Shown here piece after piece: positions 23,049 through 37,200 of a stretch of DNA of 64,000 bases (its first letter is position 1; each line of letters starts with the position of its first letter). The notes under the pieces were generated by a model. That model saw only the letters and a list, made by a program, of their open reading frames with translations. It had not been told where the DNA came from and searched no databases. This stretch comes from Stachybotrys elegans (Eukaryota > Ascomycota > Sordariomycetes > Hypocreales > Stachybotryaceae), in contig JAGPNK010000006.1 of NCBI GenBank assembly GCA_020746835.1, forward strand, positions 2,088,388 through 2,152,387, written 5' to 3'. The translations under genes were made by a program, and so were the position numbers.

Positions 23049-26000
23049 AGTAAGCCGTCGCTTCTTGTTCTCCCCGATCGCACTCAATGGCGCTGACCTG
23101 ACAGTGGCGTATAATCAAGCCAACATCAACCTCCCTGCGTCACCGCCTGACGATGGCCGCGCCGGTGCTCGCAGCCCTGGCTCGACTCGCGCCAGCAGTG
23201 AACCTTACTACACCAACCAAGGTGCGCCGGTCGGAGCTCGTAGCGCCTTGCAAAGACTGACAAACGGGGAACCAGATATTACGATACTTTATGATATTGT
23301 TGTCGCGGCCCAGCATGAACTCGAAAATGACGCGCACCCAAAACCACTGCCCGCCGCTGCCCTTTTCAAGGCATACGACAACGTGCTTCCGAAGCACGGC
23401 ATAGATCCCGATGACGACCACCATCTCTCAGCATTTATATTCCGCATTGGAGGCGAGCGCGGGGATGGCAGTCTTCTCTCCAAGTTCCAGACCATCCTTG
23501 GTCGAATGGGCATCGTTCTTGAACACAGCGACAACACGACGTCCTCATTGTCGGAGAGCAATTCTCCTCCCAATATTGTACGGCCTTGGGACCGTCATAT
23601 GCCCAAGGAAGATGGCGCAACCCGAGATGGCCTGGAATTTTCCGACACCCCTTCGGCCTCTCCTGCCAACGACAAGAGGTGGGCACCGCCAACGGCCCCC
23701 TCAGTGGCATCACCGCGAGCCGTGGACGACTTTGATTCCTACCATGATGTAGGATCCAATAACTCTCTCCCACACCGACTTGCAGCGGCACGAGACCAGG
23801 CAAAACCCACGGTCGAGCCCGCATATCAGCCTGCATACGAGCCCATATACGAGCCGGAGGATCAACCAGAAAATGAATTGGAACAGGAATCACGAGATGA
23901 GCCAAAAAATGGAGAAGCCGAGCTTGATCCAGTTCCCCGGCCACGACGGACGGCAGAAGAGATACGGCAAGAAATACTAAAACGACTTAACCACAGCGGC
24001 CCAGACGGTCTCGCTGCGATGCGACGCGCAACTCTGGTCTCTGCTCTGGACCGATGGCGCGGAGCCGCCTCTACACCCCAAAACCTCGGGGACCGCCGCC
24101 CTCCGCGAGAAGACAGGCTCCAAACAATTGTCGAGGTTTCTGATAGCAGCTTCGAGGAAAGTGGTATGAGAGAAAACGTTGGTGACGAGCACCAGGAGGT
24201 TCAACTCCCTTTCGCGGAGGCAAATTCTGTCATCCCGCCAACTGTCGAAAAACATTCGTCGCCATTGCAAGAGAAGAGCATCGCATCGGAGGTAGAGCAA
24301 CCACCTACGCCACAGAACCCTACCGAGAAGCCTGCCATCGTCGAGGAGTCATTTTCGAAAAGTCAACTGCCACACACACCACAGGCACAGCCCCCCACGA
24401 ATGATAAGGCTCATATACGACTTTTGAAACGCGCTGCTCGTGCTCGGCAGCTCTATCTTGCCAGCAAAATGTTCAATCGATGGGCCGACAAAACAGCTCG
24501 TCGGCTGGAACGGGAAGCCGTGGCGAGGAGGCATATGATTCGCTTTCGATGCTTCCGTGCTTGGATCCAGACGCCCATTTCTGCATCTCCAACCGTTGAC
24601 CAGTTAAGGTCGCTTACAGCTGTGCAAAAACTTCGACGAGCTGTGGCTGTTCAGGAAGAGCAATTCAAGAAAGCCGCTGAATCTCTGGCGCACTCATACA
24701 GGCTCGGAGTGGTCTCGCGGGTATTTGAACGGTGGTCAAACAGTCTCTTGCAGCAAGAATTGCGCAAGAAAAGAGCGGCAGAGCTCAGCTCTAAAGCGTT
24801 GACAAAGTGGCGGGTGCAAACCTCTCACGATAAGTCTGTGGGCATGGTCATAGTGGCAGACAACGAACGCTTCCTTCGTATGCAGGCGTGCCATTTTTGG
24901 AGCCGGCGGATCATCTCTGACTCGATTTACTCCAATGCGGCCAGGCAGATCTACATGGAACGCCTTGCCTACAAGTATCTGCGAGAATGGTGGCAACAAG
25001 CCGAGGCCCGGAGGCGAGCAGAGACATGGCGGCATCACATGCTCATGGATAAGGCGGCGCGTGCGTTTGACCATTGGAATCTCCAAGCTAGGGCACAGGC
25101 CTTCATATGGAGGAACGAATATGTCGCGGTATCGCGCGTCTTCGAGCGTTGGACCGCCGTTGCCCAACGCGATAAGCAGCAAGGAGACCTTGCCATGGCT
25201 CACTATCGCGATCGTATGCGCTCCAGGCTTGTCACCACTCTTAGCCAGGCTCACAAAGAGCATTCCAACTTGACCCGGTTACACAGCCGTGCAAGTTTGT
25301 ACGTCAACGCGACCAAGCTACTTGAGGTATTTGACTCGGCTGTTCAGCGCAGGAAGACTCAGGAGAAACACAATCTCCGCCGAGCTATAATGAAGAGATA
25401 CACACAGCTATCATCAGCCAGGAAGAAGCGAAACTTCTTCTCTGCCTTGGACACGTGGAGAGAGGCTACCAGAGAGAGTCTCGAGCAAGATCAGATGGCC
25501 AAAAGCCACAAGGAGCTCGAGACAATGGAGCAGCAGAACGCCATTTTAACAAAGTGGCGAGAAGCTGCGAATGTGCAGCGTGAGCAGGCGGCAGAGATCG
25601 ACCAACGATATGCTCAACAGTACCTTGATAAATGGGCGAACAGCACACAGCAGCATGAGGAACGGGGTCGACAAGCGTGGGAAGCCTGGGTTATCAGGAA
25701 GCAACACGAGTACCTGAAGGACTGGTCCATTGCAGCGATGCAACAAGGAGGCCAGGCACACACCGCGACTGTTGCCCGACACAGGCACGATCGCGAGAAA
25801 CGGAATGTTGTGTTCAGATATTGGAGACAGAGCCTTGGACTCAATGACGAGATCCAACCAGAGGAGTTTGAGGGTGGCGCATTAGGCAATGAGTCCCAGC
25901 TTGCCTATCGCAGTACTTGGAGAAACCCGTTTGCCTCGCGCTCACAAGCCAGACGCACGCCGTTCCGTTCAGATGATCTGGCAAGCCTGCTAGGGACGCC

Positions 26001-26553
26001 AACGCCATGGACAGGCTTGCAGTCCAACGTCGGCAAAGGATCCCGGATGGACCCGTTGACGGAGGCAGAAGAAGTATACTTCCCTGGGCCTGCACTACCA
26101 GAAGACGACACGAGCAGGGCGCCCAGACCTGCGCAGGGGACCAAAGGAAAGGAACCATTAGCCTTGCCAACAACGACGCCTCGAGCTCCTGTGCCCTTGC
26201 ACTTGAAGCGTGTTTATCAGCCACAGAACCCCCGCTCGGACAATAGAGGTCACGGTACTTCGCTACCGCTCCGGATGCAAACCGGACGCAGCAAACAACC
26301 CCTCAATGACACTGTTGTAGGACTGCAGCCGGTCCCTGGGTCCCAGAATCGAGAGGAAATGCTTGGCCAGTCAACCATGCACCCTCCCCCGCGACCCTTC
26401 CAGTCCCAGCGTACCGTCAACATAACAGAGCCATCGGATATGTTTGCGCCGATTGTGAAGAGCAGGCCAGCCAATAGCCGGACAACTCGTCTGCCACGCA
26501 GATCACTGGTACAGCCTGCGGCCACCGCACTCGAGGCAACAGAGCTTGCATGA
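23049..26553 (+). CDS. SFI1: Sfi1-like centrin-binding spindle-pole-body protein
   Basis: Half-bridge component that binds Cdc31/centrin along a long helix and is needed for spindle pole body duplication. The conserved N-terminal region (LFKAYDNVLPKHGIDPDDDH, IFRIGGERGDGSL, GRMGIVLEH) lies in one frame without an upstream ATG. A GTAAGC..GACAG intron at 23050-23104 joins A23049 to TG23105-23106, creating an ATG followed by AYNQANINLPASPP; this gives 1149 aa. Residues of about 460-960 hold many Sfi1 repeats with a Trp or Phe every 20-35 residues (KMFNRWADKTARRLE, RVFERWSNSLLQQE, KAARAFDHWNLQARA, RVFERWTAVAQRD). The middle is acidic and Pro-rich; the C-terminal 200 residues are disordered and Arg/Pro-rich. 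A TTG start at 23038 without the intron is the alternative. Confidence 0.85.
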
Positions 26554-27191
26554 CAAGGTGCAAAGTCGTCTACCTCGGGACAAGATCCACCCAACGTATG
26601 GCAGGTTCACCGCGTCTCCTTCTATACGCGACTTCATCGCTGCTGGAGATGTTGTAGGGGAAAAGAGGCTGAGCCATCAGTTGTTGCATAAGTAGGATTT
26701 GCGACAGTACATAACTGAGAGGTATGGTGAGAGGAGGAATTGTCGGCCTACTTGTTCTTAGGAGTTGCTATGATAGATACCCGTTGGAAATTTGAAATGA
26801 CATGATGCTACAGGGCTATTGTAAGCCCATTTATTTGCTTTTGTCTTGCAGGCTTCATTCCAATTGATTGTTAAGTACTTTAGACTCAAGGACCTGGGTG
26901 TCATGCAGAATTCCAAATGACCAGTCGCACGGGATTTATACTGGACTCAGTGGATTATGCCCCCCCGGCTTGCCTAGCGCGGCATCCCCTTCCCTGTTGC
27001 GTCATGCCACAGCTGTTTGGGGGTACCTCGACAGACTTGCAAGTACCACCATCTGAGCTGGGTTCGCGATGAGCTTAGACGCTACTCAAAGTCGCGCGAT
27101 GCTGAGCTGAAACCGAGAGCTCTGTTCATTCTGCACTCACCACCCAAACACTTGAGAGATATGCGCGCTCTCGAATCTCGCTGCTGGTAGG
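26554..27191. other. Intergenic between SFI1 and RAV1
   Basis: Tandem plus-strand genes; the gap should contain the SFI1 3' UTR and the RAV1 promoter. No extra gene or RNA was recognised. Confidence 0.6.
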
Positions 27192-30100
27192 ATGAGCACC
27201 GTCCTCCCTGGGCAACCGCCGCCGAGGCTTCAAGCTCTGGCCACCGGCTACTGGTCAAATCGACACATCAACGTACCTCCCCCCCCTTCAAGCTCAAGTT
27301 CCGGCTTGTGCTCTGGAGCTGTATTGCGCGTGCCTCGGCTAAGCATAGTCATACCAATAGGCATATATATCCGGAAACGCATTTACCATTCTCGAAGGAG
27401 TCACAGATATCCTCCAAACGATCTACGATGATGACGATCACCACCTCGAAGCAATCGCGCTCGACGAAGCGTCCGGCAAGATCGCGACCTGCACGGCTAC
27501 CCAAGTCCGCGTCTATAAGCCCGTGGGACTATATGACAATGCTTTGAAGGTCCGTTGTTTACCGCATCTCCTACACAGCCCGGCTGCGAGAGGCTTACGT
27601 GTCTACAGTGGGCTCTTGAAGTTGCCTTCCCGATCCCGACCTCCAAACCATACTTCTACGAAACCTGCTCGGTATCCTGGGGCAGCTCAGAGGAGCTATT
27701 GGTCGCGACGAGCTCCTTGTATCTCTTTTCCACCAAGACCGAACCGCTGCGCCTTTGGGATAAGAACCTGCCATCACCAGTCAAATCGGCCGCTCTGTCC
27801 TACGACTCCGCATACATCGCCTCAGTAGGTCACTATGACCGCTCGCCAAAGGTCTGGCGTCGCTTGAGCTACGGCCAGGATGAGGTGCGGTTCGATTTCA
27901 CATATCTACGACACCCAGATCTTGTAACCTCTATCCGATGGCGCAAGCCGTTCCATATCGAGCAGGCGGCAGAAAACGTTCTGTATACTTTCTGTCTCGA
28001 CAACCATGTGCGCATTTGGATACCGACAGAGACCGTCGAAGGGCGGCATTGGAAACTTTGGGGACGGATAGATCTGGGATCATCCCTACCGAATGCGCCC
28101 ACGTCAGCCGGTGTGCGCATCGCCTTCATTGTGGATGGGCGCGACTTTACGGCTTCCGTAGAGAGGGCCGTGCAAGACCGAATGTCGGACGATCCGAGCA
28201 CTGATGAAGTGGCGCTCGATCACCTGGTGGCTATTGCGAATAAGAGCCCAGAGGTCTGTATTGCGGTGGACTGCGCTGGTAACATGGCTGCGTGGGCCCT
28301 CGAAAATGTTGGCGGTGATGATACCTCAAAATCTCGCATCTTCAGCATTGCACAGGTTCAATCTCGGCAGTTTGAGCGGCTCGAGGGCTATTTCTCGCTC
28401 CACGAACCTCAGCATGCGGAACTACAAGCCTACTGCGATAAACGCACGGGTGAAATCCACATGCTCTTACATACATTCGACGCGAGGATCGGTGTTTTCG
28501 TCAGCAACGCAGCTGATCTGCTTGACCCCATTACCAACAATCGGCGTCTGCAACTGCGGAATATCTGGTGTGGGCATTCGGAACCCATCAAGAAGGTTAT
28601 ACGTAACTTCAGTGGCCGGGCAATTGTCTCAAGAACGTCTGCTGGAGAAAGCATAGTATGGCAACATGCGACACAAAAGTCCGGCTCACCAGGGCTGGCC
28701 CTGACACGCCAGAGTGTTATTCCCAACAAGGGAAGCATCCATCGTATCTGTGTGTTCAGAAAGGGGCGGTTTGCTGTGGCACTTCACCAAGGCGTCGCTA
28801 CTTTATGGGACTGTCGGCAAGAAAAGGCCGTGGCTTTGGCGAGCGTCTCGGTCGAGGTTGAAGGGCAGCCGCTGTGCTTGATCATTCTACCCCGTCCTCA
28901 TTTCCAGGATTACACGACCGCGCATATTGCCACGATTACGTCGGAAAGACACGGTGTGGTTTGGGAGGTGACGCTGCCAAAGTATTTCGAAACCCCCAGT
29001 TCCTCGGAGCCAAGCGGTATGCGGGAGTTCTGCCGATTCGATTTGCAATCTATTGAGGACCTGGCCTACGTTCTTCCTGTGGATCCTGCCGGAGCCAAGC
29101 CTTTGGTCTCGGGCTTCCTGGATGTATTCGCTCGTGACGTGGCCATCAGTTATACCAACTCTGGTCGCGTTGAGTTCTGGACAGCACGCGTGGACTTGGA
29201 GAAACAGCGGGTGGACTGGTTGTCTACCTGCGCTACAGACACGGGACTGTCCAACCCGAGTCTGGTCAGCGGTAGCATGCTGAAGAAGGCTGCTCTCGTA
29301 AATTCAACCAGATCTCAGCTTACTATTTGGGATGTGGGAGGATCTCAGCTAGAATACGAAGCCGATTATGACGCCCACAACATCGTGCAGGATCTGGACT
29401 GGACATCTACTCCCGATTCGCAGTCCATTCTGGCAGTCGGATTCCAATATCGCGTTATTCTGCTCGCACAGATGCGTTTCGACTATCTCAACAAGGGACC
29501 GGCTTGGGCAGCTATTCGGGAAATCAACATCAGAGATCTCACTCCTCATCCTATAGGAGATTCTGCATGGCTTGGAGATGGGCACCTGGTGGTTGGTGCT
29601 GGGCATCAGATGTTTATCTATGATAGACGAGTACGCGCATCCGACACTGTGAGAACTGATCTGCGGCTACCACCACGCAAGGATGGATCTTGGGACATCT
29701 TTGAAGCTGTACAACGCTTCAACGGTCCACTTCCTGTTTTCCACCCTCATTTCCTCAGCCAATGCATTCTTTCTGGAAAGAATATCATGGTGCGACGCAT
29801 TCTCCTGTCCCTTCACAAAACGCTCAAGTTCTTCATTCCCGGAGAAAGTATCGACGACTACTTGGGCATCGATCCCAATGATTTTTATGACCGAGAGGTG
29901 AGTCGTCGACTGCACCCTTTAGCTCAGTAGCCACTAATCAGGAAATGCATTTAGGGGACCTCCTCCAAAGTGAAGGATAGGACGGCAAGTGCGTATCTGA
30001 ATGGGGATACATCTGCCGACGAGGAAGACGAATCGTTTACAGAGCAGACGGCGACGATGATCAACGAGAAGTTGACAAAAATCACCATTCCGCAACTGTC

Positions 30101-31562
30101 CGGTCATGAACAGATCCAACTGGCAGACATCATTGAGTGTGTTTCTCTGGTGGAACACCACCGGCGTTCCTTGGATGAGAATGGCGCGCGCTTCGTCCTG
30201 TTCTTCCGGCAGCATGCGTTACGCAAGGGGCGCACGAATGAGATGCAGCTTTCCTGGAGAGAGATCAACTGGGCATTTCATTCCAGCAGCCAAGACATTC
30301 TTGTGGACTTTGTGTCGCGCCAGTACCACGGGAGCATGCTTTGGGAACATGCACGGGAGAGCGGTATGTTCGTGTGGCTCTCGGACAACACGGCTTTGGT
30401 GAGTTTCATGGAAGCAAGGCACCTGACTGCCGAAAGACTGCTGACGCGGCCCAGCGAACTCAATTCGAGATCATTGCAAGGAATGAGTATACCAAGAGTG
30501 ACACCAAGAACCCGGTTGACTGCAGTCTGTTCTACCTTGCTCTTCGCAAAAAGACGGTTCTGCAGGGCCTATGGCGAATGGCAACCGGGAACAAGGAGCA
30601 GGCAGCGACTCAAAAGCTATTGGCTAACAACTTCGATGACCCCAAATGGAAGCGCTCAGCATTGAAGAACGCTTATGCGCTTCTGAGCAAGCGCAGATTC
30701 AGTAAGCACTCAACGGGGAGAATATGGCTACATGACTGACTAGTGACAGATTACGCCGCGGCCTTCTTTCTGCTGGCTGATAGACTGGAGGATGCGATCG
30801 AAATATGCTTGCGACAACTTGACGATATGCAGCTGGCTATTGCCATTGGCCGAGTTTACGGTGGCGATGACAGCCCGGTGTTCAAGAAGTTGCTGAAGGA
30901 AGATGTGCTCCCTCTTGCCGCACAGAAGGGGAACAGGTGGCTGGCTTCATGGGCCTTTTGGATGCTTGGCCGTAAGGATATGGCTGTCCGGTCGCTCATT
31001 GTTAGTTGCCATATTATCTCGACAAGGCCAAAGTACGCTAACAGCCTGCAGACTCCTGTATACGCCCTCGTAGAGACGCCTTGCTCACCGGATATGAAGT
31101 CGCGTTTGTTCCTCACAGATGACCCTGCTTTGGTTGTCCTCTATTCGCAGCTCCGCCAGCAGACACTGCAGACACTCCGTGGAGCCTCAAAGATTGGACC
31201 GAAGATCGAGTGGGAGTTTGTACTCCATAGCGCCAAGCTCTACGACAGGATGGGATGCGATCTGTTGGGACTTGACCTTGGTAAGATCAGTTGCTGCGTT
31301 CCCCAAGACCCTACCAAGCGGGTACTGATAATCTGCAGTGCGGAACTGGGAGTTCCAACGAACGAGCGCAGTTGGCCTCGGAGGCGATATGAACCCACTG
31401 AAACTTCTGCGGCGGCGCAGCTCACTCGTTGTCGATGACATGCCGTCCGCAAAGTTGCATGCTTTGGGTGTCGGCTTAGAACCGACGAAGCCATCTAACA
31501 ACCAACCGACGACCTTTGTAGAACCTGACGCTGGGTCCCTGTTGGACAGCTTTGGATTTTAA
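27192..31562 (+). CDS. RAV1: RAVE complex subunit Rav1 (regulator of V-ATPase assembly)
   Basis: Large cytosolic subunit of RAVE, which with Rav2 and Skp1 reassembles V1 on Vo and so controls vacuolar and endosomal acidification. Eight exons: 27192-27272, 27361-27549, 27609-29897, 29955-30398, 30455-30701, 30750-31000, 31052-31280 and 31339-31562, giving 1317 aa (yeast 1357). The start MSTVLPGQPPPRLQALATGY and first blades (ISGNAFTILEG, ASGKIATCTATQVRVYKPVG) lead into two WD40-like propellers with CSVSWGSSEELLVA and RHPDLVTSIRWR. The Rav1p_C region follows, with NWAFHSSSQDILVDF, HGSMLWEHARESGMFVWLS, ALRKKTVLQGLWRMA and AAAFFLLADRLEDAI. The tail is Ser-rich. Every junction preserves the frame. 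Confidence 0.93.
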
Positions 31563-32254
31563 GCCAGAACAGTCGCTAACACGCGTCATTAAGTGGGAGA
31601 ATACTGTGTTCAGTTTTCAAAACCGTGGGTGTCCCTTCTCTTTTGAAGTTAATTTGTGTACTATATGTAGCATGCGACGACTGGTACGGGGTTATAGAGG
31701 AGGACCTCCTGTATACAAGTGGAATGAAGTCACACTATTTGTTGCTTGTGGCCAACCGTGAATGAATGTCACTCACACAGGTCAGCATGATAGATTGTGT
31801 GTAGGCAGTATGTATTGAAGTATGTAACTTACATCCCCATCCAATATTGGAGTGGTAGTAGATGTTGAACAGTCTCGATATGGGCTAGCGTTGTCTACTG
31901 ACATTCTTGTTTTGCTGCACCTGCATATTGTGTGGCATCAGCAGATATTACCAACAGCAACCGCCTGCTCAGCATCAAGAAGATTCACGTATTGATATGG
32001 CAGAATTGGCAATAAATGCCATTCGAGATCACTTTGGTTGAATTGATTGCTGGAACACGTCATTGCATTTGGTCACTCAACACTCTCCATATTAGTCAGC
32101 TTCATGTCACGAGAGTTCGCGTCTCATTTAACGGCAATCGCGCAGCGTGATCGACCCTTCCTCCTTCCAAGGCCTTTCCTTTTGCCTCTCTGAATGTACG
32201 ATGCTCTAGAAGATCGCTCAAATTGTCGGAATCCGAGTTTCCGAGATATTTGCC
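31563..32254. other. Intergenic between RAV1 and the OPT transporter gene
   Basis: Contains the RAV1 3' UTR and the promoter of the transporter gene. Slightly AT-rich; nothing further recognised. Confidence 0.6.
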
Positions 32255-34834
32255 ATGGCTCCGACGACGCAGGCTCCGGGCCACAGCTTCACGATCCGAG
32301 GCGTGGCGGCTGGGCTGGCCGTCGGCACTGTGATATGCTCCGCCAACGTCTATTTCGGTCTGCAGACGGGCTGGGTGTCCATCATGTCCATGCCGGCTAG
32401 TCTGATGGGATTTGGCGTTTTCAGACTGTTGCGGCCCTATCTCCAGTTTCCCTTCTCACCTGTGGAGAATGTCCTGGTTCAAAGCGTCGCCTGCGGCATG
32501 GCCATTATGCCCCTGGGCTGTGGTCTGGTTGGGGTGGTAAGTTGACTCATCTCTCCCCCGGGATTGCTGTCTCTTCTGCTTTCCGCTTCCAAGGCGCCGC
32601 GAATCGACAATGTCTACCACTACCTGTGCTGACGACCAAGTCTAGATACCTGCAATGGAATATCTCCTCTCCCCGGCGGAGGAGGGGCCCCTGTACTTGA
32701 GCATGTGGCAGCTTATCGTCTGGTCTTTAGGCCTGTGCTACTTTGGTGTTGTATTTGCCGTGCCTTTGTTAGTAAACCAAGAACCACTGTCTACCCCATG
32801 CCAGACTCTGTAACTGACAGCGTCTGATGACCCATCCGTAAAGGCGGCGTCAAGTTATCATACGTGAACGACTCAAGTTTCCCAGTGGCTTCAGCACTGC
32901 GGTACTCATATCTATTCTCCATGGTCAGAACGACAAATCCTCCAAGGAGATGGAGTCTGCTGCAAAGGGAGGGTTCGCCAGTCTTGTTCCCAAGGATCCC
33001 CCGCCAACGGCAGAGGATGAGAGCACGCCTTCTCCAGCTGCACCGGACGCGACGGAGGAACAGAAGTCGGAGTGGGCTTCTAACATGAAATTGCTACTCA
33101 ATTGCTTCCTGGCCTCTGGGGTTTATACCGTGGCCACTTACTTTGTGCCTGTTTTACGAAACATACCCATCTTCGGCCGTGCTGCTGCTGACACCTGGTT
33201 GTGGACATTGAATCCCAGCTTGGCCTATGTTGGACAGGGCATCATCATGGGTACGGAAACCACCATGCACATGCTTCTAGGGGCCATTGTAGGATGGGCT
33301 GCCCTCAGTCCCTTGGCAAAGGCCAAGGGATGGGCACCTGGGCCAGTTGATGACTGGGAGCATGGCAGTAAGGGCTGGATCGTTTGGATCTCCCTAGCAG
33401 TGATGCTGGTCGATGCGGTTGTCAGTCTATCATTCGTCGCCCTTCGGCCACTCATCGGCCGCCGACTTGTTGCTCTATACCATAAAGTGCAACAGCAGAT
33501 GCAGGACAGCAGGGTTTTCCGGAGACTACGAGGCGAATCGCATGAATATACTCAAGTGCCCAGCCGAGAGCCGCTACAAGAGGCAGATATCGATGACGAA
33601 CGGCTCAGCACCTCATTTGATGAGCCTTCATCACCTTGGCATCCAGATGACGATGGCGGCGATGATGACGATGCTCCATCAAACCAGCGCGTTGGCCAGT
33701 GGACAGTCATCATCGGACTCACTGCTTCAATCCTCTTGTGCATTTTAACAGTCCACATCGTCTTTGGAGATCTCGTACCATTATACGCCAATGTAATTGC
33801 AGTTACTATGGCGTTAGTCCTCAGCATAATGGGCGTCAGAGCTCTTGGCGAGACCGACCTAAACCCAGTGTCTGGCATCAGCAAACTTGCCCAGCTCTCC
33901 TTTGCCCTTATCATTCCTCAATCGAACCAGGCAAGCGTTCTCATCAACCTAGTTGCTGGAGCTATAGTAAGCACACAACCCCCTAATCCGCTGGAGGTTA
34001 CCCGAGACACAAGCTGATAAACTAATACTTTCTCTAGTCCGAAGCTGTGAGTGCAGAATTTCTCTTCTGTTGGTCGAGGTCTTTACAGGTCGTTCTAACG
34101 AAGCTCACAGGGCGCTTTGCAAGCGGGTGATCTCATGCAAGACCTAAAGACAGGTCATCTACTGGGAGCTGCACCCAAGGCTCAATTTTGGGGACAGGTT
34201 ATCGGGGCAACTGTCGGCGCAGTATTCAGTGCTTTTATGTACCGACTCTATACCATGTAGGCTCCCTTGTGTTCTTCGGGCTACATTTTCTGGTTTGTCG
34301 TGCTGACGATAGACTTTGCTTAGGGTGTACGAGATTCCAGGAGAACTTTTTCAGGTTCCCACAGCGTACGTGTGGATATTTACAGCGAGGCTGGTGACTG
34401 GGCAAGGCCTTCCGCCCATGGCTAAAGAATGGGCGTTTGGCGCGGGCGCTTTGTTCGCTGGTGCAACCATTGTCAGAGCCCTGGCCTCTGGAAAGCAATG
34501 GAGAGCATGGATCCCTGGTGGCATCGCCGTGGCAATTGGTAAGTTCACAGTATTGATGCCCATGGGCCATTTGGTATCTAAGACGCAGACAGGCATGTAC
34601 AATGTCCCATCTTTCACTCTTGCCAGAGCGATAGGCGGCATCTTCGCCTGGTATTGGAACCGAGTAATGAAGCGATCTAGCACGCCTCTCATAATCCTTG
34701 CCTCGGTATAACACCAATTCCCTAGTTGCTTCGTTTTCCACGTTACTCACTCAGACCAGGGCTTCATTCTCGGCGAGGGGTTTCTGAGCATCGTCAACTT
34801 GCTTCTGCAGAGTCTCCGGGTCCCTCATCTGTAA
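32255..34834 (+). CDS. OPT-superfamily transporter (YSL-like clade, YGL114W type)
   Basis: Polytopic oligopeptide/metal-chelate transporter family; substrate unknown. Exons are 32255-32536, 32646-32767, 32844-33966, 34038-34046, 34111-34256, 34324-34538, 34593-34705 and 34760-34834, giving 694 aa. Exon 4 is only 9 nt and encodes Ser-Glu-Ala; it is needed to join LINLVAGAI to GALQAGDLMQDLKTGHLLGA, the family signature. The first segment has TIRGVAAGLAVGTVICSANV and YFGLQTGWVSIMSMPASLMG. About 14-16 hydrophobic segments are interrupted by an acidic loop (DDDGGDDDDA) near residue 375. The C-terminal part reads GMYNVPSFTLARAIGG and FILGEGFLSIVNLL. The clade is the YSL-like one, not the Isp4/Opt1 peptide transporters. 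The 3' end is 49 bp from the convergent PRMT3 gene. Confidence 0.9.
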
Positions 34835-34883
34835 AGCAGAGGCCTTGACTTCTGGCAGGAGCTTCGGGGCTGTATCAGACAAG

Positions 34884-36604
<1,721 letters not shown>

Positions 36605-37142
36605 TTTCTTGGCCAATAATATGTTCAGTGCTGTGAGAGAGAAGTATGAATCAGTGAATACTTTGTGGGGGCTTGTATTTATTTGAATGATCTGGGTTCG
36701 TGTGGAGGAGTCAATTTTTTTTCCCGCTTGGTCTGCCAATAAGGTACCAATGGCTTTGAATTCGAAATTTAGGCAGGTACCTATTTCTGCCTACGTCCCC
36801 TCCAATGGTTGGTAGTGCAGGTATCCTTTGCGCCAAAGATATATTGCGGAGACACAAAAGCACTGCAAATTCAGCACCCAAGGGAGTTGTGCTACTGATC
36901 AGGAAGTGCGACGGTGACTGGCTACTCGGATTGGTTGCTCGCCATGTAAATATAACCCTACATATCTGATGGTGGTCAAGATGCCTCAGGCGGTCTGTCT
37001 GGATCATATTTGGAACGCTGGCAATGTGGACATGCCCTACACAGCTTAGGAAAGGTGGTGGATGGATGAGTGCAGTTCAGCATTCGAATCATGCATATCC
37101 TTTCCAGAGCCAGTATATGCCACTGCAATCATTGCCTTTTCC
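36605..37142. other. Promoter of the PRMT3 gene and 3' side of USO1
   Basis: Both neighbours are on the minus strand. The gap should hold the methyltransferase promoter and USO1 terminator. No other feature recognised. Confidence 0.6.
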
Positions 37143-37161
37143 TTAATCGACGTCGTCTTCG

Positions 37162-37200
<39 letters not shown>

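Noticed and set aside
36605..36739. Upstream in-frame Met for the PRMT3 gene
   Set aside because: The added 45 residues do not resemble family N-termini, while MSLSSISSSSDEGEGEW is a typical start.
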